A stretch of DNA of 64,000 bases from Anisodus tanguticus (taxonomy: Eukaryota; Streptophyta; Magnoliopsida; Solanales; Solanaceae), in assembly GCA_034509755.1 (NCBI GenBank), contig CM067546.1:10256970-10320969 (forward strand), read 5' to 3'. The notes under the pieces are model-generated. The model searched no databases. It was not told the origin of the DNA and saw only the letters and a program-made list of their open reading frames with translations. Each line of letters starts with the position of its first letter. The first letter of the stretch is position 1. The position numbers and the translations under genes are program-made. Shown in pieces: positions 55,355 through 64,000 of the stretch.

Positions 55355-58290
55355 TGTCACGACCCAAAACACAGGCGTCGTGGTGGCACCTATATAATTC
55401 CCCCGGTAGGTGAACCAATCCCAAAAACAACTTTAAGAAGCTTAAGAAATTGCGAAAGAGAATGTAATATAAAATAACAGTTTTCATTAAAACATCTTTA
55501 ATAACCGATCCTTACAACAACCTTCTTTTCTAAAACCTATTCTGTTTTGTACAAGGACTTCTAAATACAATAGATAAATGAAAATACAACACCACTCCCT
55601 GAATGAAGAGGGCAACCTATATAAGATGAAAACTAAGGTCACCGGAAGTGGTCAACCTCAACTCCTTGTGCTCCAAACTGCAACTTGAATAGACCGAGTA
55701 CCTGCATCCACGTTAAAGATGCAACAAGCATAGCATGAGTACATAACGTACCCGTAGGCACAATAGGCCTACAACGACGGAAGATACATAAAGAGAGATA
55801 AATATCAAGTTAGACACCACATAATCCTAACACTAACAATTCAATAAGTCATATAGGTCACACTGTTCACATATAAACCACCAAGTCACCTTTTTTCAGA
55901 CGAAGATTCACTAAATCATGTAAAAACTCACAATCACATTAAATAGACCAATCATATAAACACCCAACTCATGTATGTTCACGGAAAACACTCAATTAAC
56001 ATAGAAGCTCCTGAATCACATGAACACATAGTTCCTCAATTTGTCTATTAATAAAGAAAATATGTTTGACCTCACACACCCGGATGACAACACACGTTAA
56101 GTTAACACTTAGTTCATTTAACTGTTACCTTAAACATTCCACATTTCACCCTAATGATAGAAATACTTCTATAACACCTTATTATTCCCAATCCCTGCCC
56201 TTAAGCATAATTACATATGAATACATGCAAACACATATTGATTTATTAACTCTCTTCATTTTCCCTAAGCAGGTAGGCTTTGTTTACCCTTATTTATTCA
56301 GACAACAATACCGCACACATAAGACATACAAGCAAAACCACACAACAACGACTCAACAACCATACCAACAATCCCTAACTAGACCCATTACCACGTGAAT
56401 TATTCAACCATAAAGACACATTTACGTACTTATTACGTCTAAAGTATGATTAAACATCATTGATTACAAGCAACACTTTGACAACAATCTTTTTGATTCA
56501 TAAGTTGTAAACTTAGGGCCAACATACTGCAACAAAAGTAAACAAAGCAACCAACCCAATTCAATGAGATCACTCCAACAATCCATATCATCATATCACT
56601 CAACTGAATCATCAACTACCAATCCAACACTTAGATCACCAACAAATAAGCAATACAATGATGTATGTATGATATGAATGCAATGTATATGCTAGGTACC
56701 TTTATCCTCCAGTATACATACATTCAAATTTTATGAACTGAACACCCATGGGGGACACACGAAGTCCAATACACATTCAGAATTTCTTCACTGATTCCAG
56801 CCCTTGGCTGTAATAACTATTTTAGGCGTGCAACCCGCTCCATCGCGTATCATCATATACCCATTGCGGCGTGCAACCAGATCTATCCGTAATATTATCA
56901 TTATCTTAATGTTGTCAAAAATCTCATAAGCACTTTTGCCTCCCCGGTCTCTTGGACCTGCAATATTTTCATACCATTCTCATATCAATATCATCAAAAA
57001 TATTAGTGTGTGAATGCAAATGACAATACAAGGCAAGAAATCAGAATGTATGAGATGCAATCAAGTATAGAGATGATTATCACATGCTTTCAATAACACA
57101 TCAACATATAGTCCAAGTAAAATCAGGATATCATATCAAGCATGTGTGATGAATAAGCACAATAGTAACAAGTATGGAGACGAGCCCATAAAATGGTGAC
57201 AAGCCCAATCAATAATCAGTCGGAACCAACTTAAGGTTGATTTCCCCAAATCACCAATCATCACAGTTCAACATCGGTACCCACTCAACCGTTTATCACA
57301 ACCATTTGAGTGGGACCCCTAAACACGCCCAATACCCCTTAATATTTATAACTAATTATGTATGAGTTTAGTGAGAGTAAACCATAGACTACCTCAATGT
57401 CTAGATAGAGCCATGAACTATCGACCCTCTGTGCATGTCTTGACTCTTCGAGATGCCTCGTAGGTCACCGTAGTCTAACACACATATTCTACACGTTAAT
57501 ATCAAACCAAGCATACAAGGACTTAGTCATTAACCATACATACAACATCTAAATTCACCTCGAGCCCACAGTGTCAAAACCCAAACTTTATTACTCAAAA
57601 GGCTTCAAAACAACCTTACTAGTTACATACTTAAGTTAATTGGAAAAACATCCTTAATTGAACCCTCAATTTCATAATTCAATAAAAGGTTCAATTTTAC
57701 AAACCCTAGATTTTTTCCTAATAAGACAAAAGGTTTCCATAATAAAATTAACCTCCTCAACATGTTCATTCCATCAATTCTAATAATTATTCACAATTAC
57801 TAGGTTATCCAATTCATTGTACTCCCTTTAATCAAGATTCTATTATTTCCAAGCTACCATGAAGTTTCCAACTCATTTTTCCCAATTAATAGTCTATCCC
57901 AAGACTAGAACATGATGTAAAATCAAAAGATGGTGAAAAGACTACCTCCCATAAAGAGTTTAGGCTCAACCTTCAGGAATTCCTCCCTAGACCAGCCCCA
58001 ACTTTGAGATATGAATTTTTGAAAAGTGGGCCATTTTTAGGGCAATTAATACACTGGACAAACATTGATTCCTCTCCTTCACACTGGACCCTACAGGCCC
58101 GGACATGCTTTGCCATAAAATTGGACCACTGAGGCGCAAGCATTTGACACCTCGCCTCAACACAAAAGCGAGAAAGAATTCGCAGGTGAGGACTTAACTC
58201 TTACATCAGTTCGGTGGCGTGGCTGCGCTAGGGCGAAACCACTCTGCTCGGGCAGAACTGATGTCTCAAAAATTCTTCAAATCAAATAAC
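55355..58290 (-). repeat. Gypsy LTR copy 1
   Basis: Starts TGTCACGACCCAAAACACAG, the complement of an LTR end GGGTCGTGACA. Shares ordered blocks with copies 2 and 3: GTAGGTGAACCA near 55404, GTACCTTTATCC near 56696, the CCATGGGGGACACACGAAGT block at 56748 and the ATTTGAGTGGGACCCCTAAA block at 57304. The right edge, about 58290, is uncertain. Confidence 0.7.
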
Positions 58291-59863
58291 CCTCTTCCTG
58301 AATCGTACGAGTCTTCGGTGAGTTCCCGGAAGAAGGGTATGATAGGAAATAAGATGGAAGGTTCATAAAGACCGAACAAGTCGTTACAAATCCCAAGTGA
58401 TTTGGGTGAGTTTGTGGATTTTGAAAAGTTCTTAAGTTAAGAAATGCATTTTGATTGACAAGTCAACATCGAGGGCATTTGAGTCAACTTTGAAGTTTCA
58501 TCAATTCCATTAGGTTCGGAATATCATTTATGACTTAGTTTAGTCATTGGTTTAGTTCTCGTGGGACTTGGGTGTATTTTTTACTATTGGTTGATATTTT
58601 AGATAATTAAGAGAATTGGAGTTGACCATAGTCAATACCGGGTCAAGACGATCTCATATGAGTATTTTTAGTGTGTGAGCAAGTCTGTTGCATGTTTTAG
58701 GAGTGGTTTACATATTTGGTTTGTACCCAGGAGGTCTCGAGATGCATTTCGAGGGTTGATTTAATATTGGAGCTTATTTTGAGATTGTTGGTTCTGGTGT
58801 CTCGCATTTACGAGCTTAGGACCGTACCCGCAAAGCTGCATCTGCAGAAGATGGGTTGTAGGTATGAGATTATCCTTGGAAGGCCTGGCCCACTTTTGCA
58901 AAGTTTAGCCGCATCTGCGATGATGGGCTAGGTAAGTGGACCTCGCATCTGCGAGGTTTGGGCCTCACAAGCGAGCCCACAGATGTGAGGATTTGGCCGC
59001 TTCTGCGGTGATCACTGGGCAGATTCATAAAAAGCCCTATTTCAAACTTGGACATTTTATTTCACATTATTGGAGTTTGGGAGCTCGACCTTATGAGGTT
59101 TTTGAATGTTTTTTTCAAGACTCATCAAGGGGGTAAGCTTTTAATCTTATTTTTATGATTATTATATTTATTAGTAAATGATTTCATGGTAGAATCTATG
59201 ATTTGAGAAAAGAGTTTCATGGGTTAATGAACCCTAAGCTAGAATTTGGGAATTCTTGATTTAAGCATGAAATTAATGTTAGATTTGGGTGATTCTTGGT
59301 ATATAGACTCCATAGATGATGGGTAAACTAATTTTGGAATAAATTTCCCGCTTTGCCCTTTTAGGATCTGAAAGTTTTATATAACAATGTGGTTATTGAT
59401 AGAATTGTGTATTAACGTATTATCCATATTTGAATATATTGGCACCATTCAGAGGCTTTACGAAAAGGCAAGCCTTTGTGGTGATTCTCAGACTCCTAAT
59501 TCCAGGCAAGTTGAGATCTTGTACCTTATTTAGAGCGTCATAGTTGGTATAATTATCAAAATAAGAGGGCGTAATAGGGATAATAAGGGGGTCCCGATAC
59601 TTGTGAGGTGACGAGCACTTGTATCATGTACCAGTGACATGTTAGGGGTACTTGTGCCTTTAAATTATGTAGTGAATGTCATGCTTTGAGCATTAGCTAA
59701 TAGAATAGTACGATCCTTTGGATTGTGATTAAAGTATGAAGCTCGTACGTTCCACATCATTATTAAATACTCATCTTATATGTGACTGTGTGTTCCCCTC
59801 ACTCCTTTAAACTCGTTTAAAAGTGGAAAAGAAGCAAAACATCAAATATTTACTGTGTAAATG
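58290..59863 (+). repeat. Gypsy LTR fragment, plus strand, with GCATCTGCG-type repeats
   Basis: Text such as GACAAGTCAACATC, GGAGTTGACCATAGTCAATA and CCGGGTCAAGACGATCTCAT is typical of solanaceous Gypsy LTRs of the TGTAATGACCC type. At 58800-59010 the phrases GCATCTGCAGAAG, GCATCTGCGATG, GCATCTGCGAGG and CTTCTGCGGTG repeat irregularly. No coding sequence. Confidence 0.55.
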
Positions 59864-61870
59864 TGTCACGACCAGGAATTGTGGTGGCACCTACACATTT
59901 CCACTGGTAGGCGAACCACTTCCCAAATAACTATGCATAATATAAAAGAAATACGAAAATATAAATAAATACTTAATAACTCTGTCTCATAATATAAATG
60001 CGGAAGAAATGAACAGCAATACAAACCCCCAAACATCTGGTCTGTAATACAAGATCTCTACATCAATACGGAGTCCAATAAAAGGAAGCAACATAGTCTA
60101 AATGTCTGTCATGTCTCTCGAATACTAATAAAGACTGAAAATAGAGATAGAGTATCCAAGGGCATGCTTAAAGTAGCATGCTCACCCTAAATGCTAGAGA
60201 TCACCGCTAAGACTCAACCTTGAGCTCTCAAACTAGTGGTCGGATCTGTATCTGCATCAATAAAGATGCAGGAAGCTTAGCATGAGTAGAAAAGATTCAA
60301 CAAGCTTAGCATGAGTACACAACGTACCCCCGTAGACATCATAGGCCAACAACGACGGAAGATACGTAAAAAGAGATAATATCAAGTTGACACCAAGTAG
60401 ACCTATACTAACAGTTCAATAATCCAAGTAATATCACATAGTCCACAAAATACTTCATAGATTTCACATATCCCCGTATTCAAGTAAGATATCATAGTCA
60501 CTTAAGTCATTAATTCTAGAAGAGTTCAACAACAGTAATTCAGGTATCAAATAGCAGGTACAATCCTTTCACATCCAGGAATCTAGCCAAGTCATGAATC
60601 ACCAATCCAGTACAAGTCCATCCATAGATAATAAATGATGTGATATATGTATGATATGAATGCAATGCATATGGCAGGTACCTTTATCATACCATATACA
60701 GGTTGTCAAGTTTTTATTATGATCATTCACCCATAGGGGACCCACGACGTCCATATACCCTTCCAAATTTCTTATCGGAGCCCAACTCTTGGCTAAACAA
60801 TAACTGTTGCAAGCATGCAACCTCGTTCCCCGCGTATCATCATCATCTCAATGATAACATAATCTCTCAAGTGTTCTTACCTTCCCGGTCCCTTGGACCC
60901 ACATCATACATCATACCACTCCAATATCAATGTCATCAGAACCATGAGTGTATGAATGCAAGTGACAATGCCAGGAAAGAATCATAACATCGTGATATGC
61001 AACAAGCATAGATATGAATATCACATGCTTTCGAAAATACATCACATATAATCCAAGTACAATTAGGATATCATATCAAATCATGTGTGATGAATAAGCA
61101 CAACGATAACAAATATGGAAATGAGCCCACATAATGGCGACAAGCCTAATCAATCATCAGTCGGAATCAACTTAAGGCTGATTCCCCAAATCAGCCATAA
61201 CCATAGTTCAACATCGATACCCACTCAATAGTTCATCATAACCATTTGAGTGGGACCCCTAAACACGTTCAATACCCCTCAATATTTATAATTAATTATG
61301 CACTTCTATTGAGTCTTGTGAAGGTAAAATGTATCCTACCTCTGGGCCGAACAGGAGCACCAAACAATCAGATCTCTGCGCTAGCCTTGCCTTTCCACTA
61401 CGCCTTGTGATAATCGAAGTCTATACACAAATAATGTTAGTTAATAATAAGTTCACACAACATACAATGACATAATCCTTAACAAAGCAAGACTTAATTA
61501 CCAACCCCGGGCTCGCATCACCAAGACTCAAACTTTATCACCTAAAAATCAAGAACACATATTACGTAATCATATCCTTAAGTTAATTAGAAATCTATAC
61601 TCATTTGGATCATCAATTGAACAATATACAAAAAGCCCCAATTTGGAAACCCTAGAATTTCCCCCCAAATCAAATGGGTTTCTATACTTAAAATAAACTC
61701 TACAACATGATAATATAGCATATTCCATCACTAATCAACAATAATTAACGTAAACTAGTTCATAAACATCCTTTAAATCAAAACTCAACTCTCTTATTCT
61801 CAAAAGAACTTATAACTTTTCTTCTCCCAAATCATACACACAATGTAACACAATTAGATGACATAGGAAC
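59864..61870 (-). repeat. Gypsy LTR copy 2
   Basis: Starts TGTCACGACCAGGAATTGTG. Collinear with copies 1 and 3: GTAGGCGAACCACTTCCCAA, GTACCTTTATCAT, CATAGGGGACCCACGACGTC, CAGTCGGAATCAACTTAAGG and CATTTGAGTGGGACCCCTAA. Ends abruptly at 61870 where copy 3 begins. Confidence 0.75.
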
Positions 61871-64000
61871 TATCACGACCCTTTTTCAAGAATCGTGGTG
61901 CCACCTACACATCCCCACTGGTAGGCGAACTACTTCCCAATCATTCACATGATATACATAGTTAAAAGCGAAACATAACAAAATACTACACAATCTGTCT
62001 CATAATATAACTGCGGAAAAGTGAAGTCTGAACATCAGAATAACATCCCCAAAGAATCTAGTCTGTGAATACAAGAGCACTAATAAAACTGAATGCAAGT
62101 ATGAGAGTCAAGGGCAACATAGTGCAAAAACTGAGTATCCATAATGAGAATGTATAAAAATATCTCCAGAACAAAGTAAAGATAATAAATGAGATAGGGC
62201 AATCCGGGGTATGCTGAAAGTAGCATCCTTACCTTGAAAGCTGAAAGATCAACCAAGAAAAGATTGGTATCCGCATAAAAAAAAGATGCAACAAGTGTAG
62301 CATGAGTACACAACGTACCCCCGTAGACATTATAGACCGACAATGATGGAAGATGCGCAAAAAGAGATAAATATCGAGTTAACACCACAAAACTTATGCT
62401 AGATAGTTTAGTAGCTGAATAAGTCACGTAGTTCATGTAAAGGTCCACTAAAATCAGCAAGTCACATTATTCACATAAGTATTCATATTCATAAGAGTTA
62501 TCCAATTCCATAGAGTCCAATGACCGTGTTCATGTACTTAACCATCTATTCTAAATTCCCATTTATTCATAAATCTACCAAGTCATCAATTATCAAACCA
62601 ACACTTAGTTCATCGATAGATGATCAATTCAATGAAATATGAATAATGTTAATGCAATGCATACGCTAGGTACCTTTCATTTCCCGTATACAGGCACTAA
62701 AATTCTATGAGCTGGACACCCATGGGGACCCACGAAGTCCATATACCCCTCCGGAATGTCCCATCAGAGCCCTTATTAGGTGCAACCGCGACCCCCGCGT
62801 ATCATCATCATCTCCATAATGCTATAATTTCAACAGTGTTCTTATCTTTTCCAAGTCTCTTCGACCCACAACATATATCATACCACTCTAATATCAATAT
62901 CATCAGAACTATGAGTGTATGAATGCAATGACAATGCCAGGAAATAATCATAATGTCATAAGATGCAATAAGTATAGACATGAATATCACATGCTTTCAG
63001 AAATACATCAACATATAATCTATGTACAATCATAATATCATATCAAATCATGTGTGATGAGTAAGCACAACGATACAAGTATGGCGATAAGTCGATATAA
63101 TAGCGACAAGACCAAATAATCAATAGTCGGAATTAGTTTAAGGCGGATTCCCCAAATTACCCATAATCATAGTTCAACACTGGTACCCACTCAACCGTTC
63201 ATCACAGCTGTTTAAGTGGGACCCCCAAAGCACGCCCAATACCCCTCAATATTTATAACTAATTATGTACTTCTATCGAAGTCTAAAAAAACTAAATTGT
63301 AGCCTAACTCTGGGTCGAACAAGAGCGCCAACCAATCAACTCTCGGAGATAGCCTTGTCTTTTTGCTATGCCTCGTGATAATCAAAGTCTATTCACGCAT
63401 ATACTATTCGTTAATAGAAATCTTACACAACAAGCAAGGACATAATCCTTAATCCAAGCAAGACTTTAAATACTAACCCCGAGCCCACGTTACCAAGACT
63501 CGAACTTTAGTACCCAAATACATCAATACATACTAGGTAGTCATATGCTTAAGTTAATTTGAAAATTATACACATTTGAACCTTCAACTGAACATTATAC
63601 AAAAAGCCCCAAATTAGAAATCCTAAAATTTACCCCTAAATTGAAATAGGTTTCTACTCTTAAATTAAGCCTTACAACATGATAATCCAGCATAATCCAA
63701 CACTAATTCCTGATATTAATACCATCTAATCCATAAATCCTCCATTAAATCAATAACATAACTCTCCTAATCTCAAAATAACTTACAACTCATTTTCCCC
63801 AACTTATAAACCTACTACATCACTATTTAAGAACATAGAAATATGTATTCAATGCATAAAGGATAAAATCTCTTACCACAAGGATGAAATTGCTCTTAAC
63901 CTTTTGAAAAATGCTCTCTGGCGGTGCTAGGTTCGAGATATACTATTTTCGGAAATAAATTCTGACTTAGAGAATAAAATAGGACACCTGATGCAGTGAT
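61871..64000 (-). repeat. Gypsy LTR copy 3 (continues past the window)
   Basis: Starts TATCACGACCCTTTTTCAAG (first two bases changed from TG) and follows the same block order as copy 2, including CCATGGGGACCCACGAAGTC and CACGCCCAATACCCCTCAAT. No polypurine tract or coding block reached before the window ends. Confidence 0.75.

Noticed and set aside
58716..59136. Plus-strand frames in the right-hand Gypsy LTR block
   Set aside because: They lie within LTR text with GCATCTGCG-type repeats; no similarity to proteins.

Overview
This is a plant nuclear window, very probably from the nightshade family (Solanaceae, perhaps Nicotiana or a relative). That assignment is inference: I recognise solanaceous SINE text, Gypsy LTRs ending GGGTCGTGACA, a Stowaway MITE of familiar type and an endogenous pararetrovirus. 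Almost everything is transposable element. I found one plausible host gene, a small lipid-transfer-protein gene with a damaged start.

Layout. 1-5799: decayed minus-strand Ty1/copia element (Tork-like), its left LTR cut by the window edge. 6429-6682: Stowaway-like MITE. 6917-15014: complete but coding-dead plus-strand Ty3/Gypsy element with target duplication CTCCA. 15465-23189: tandem copia structure (gag fragment, LTR, body, LTR), its body split at 17557-19716 by a Gypsy-type LTR that carries what looks like a captured host exon. 24429-38031: a nearly genome-length endogenous caulimovirid (minus strand), interrupted at 32833-37673 by a younger copia element with duplication TATAT. 38569-40215: truncated copia. 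42260-47282: copia element with duplication ATTAT. 47612-47955: nsLTP-like gene. 48150-49040: copia 5' end (plus strand). 50046-52549: SINE and LINE. 52550-53353: LTR of a SIRE-like copia. 54834-64000: Gypsy protease scrap and nested Gypsy LTRs, three of one family in the same orientation.

The most interesting object is the pararetrovirus. On the minus strand, from about 38.0 kb down to 24.4 kb, I can order two small coiled-coil ORFs, a movement protein with a C-terminal retropepsin-like domain, a small lysine-rich ORF, a 120-residue ORF, a coiled-coil ORF of virion-associated type, coat protein with a CCHC finger, protease-RT-RNase H, and a transactivator-like ORF, followed by tandem repeats, a TATA box and a leader. 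Neighbouring ORFs mostly overlap by a few bases, as expected for polycistronic translation. The copy is dead (stops and frameshifts in most genes). The nine-ORF layout and the second, catalytically altered protease-like domain do not match the solanaceous endogenous pararetroviruses I know, so it may be an undescribed lineage.

Relative timing from nesting: the pararetrovirus was in place before copia B split its second ORF; copia A was in place before the Gypsy-type LTR landed in it. Copia B and C have nearly identical LTRs and are the youngest insertions; the Tork-like element and the Gypsy element are the most decayed.
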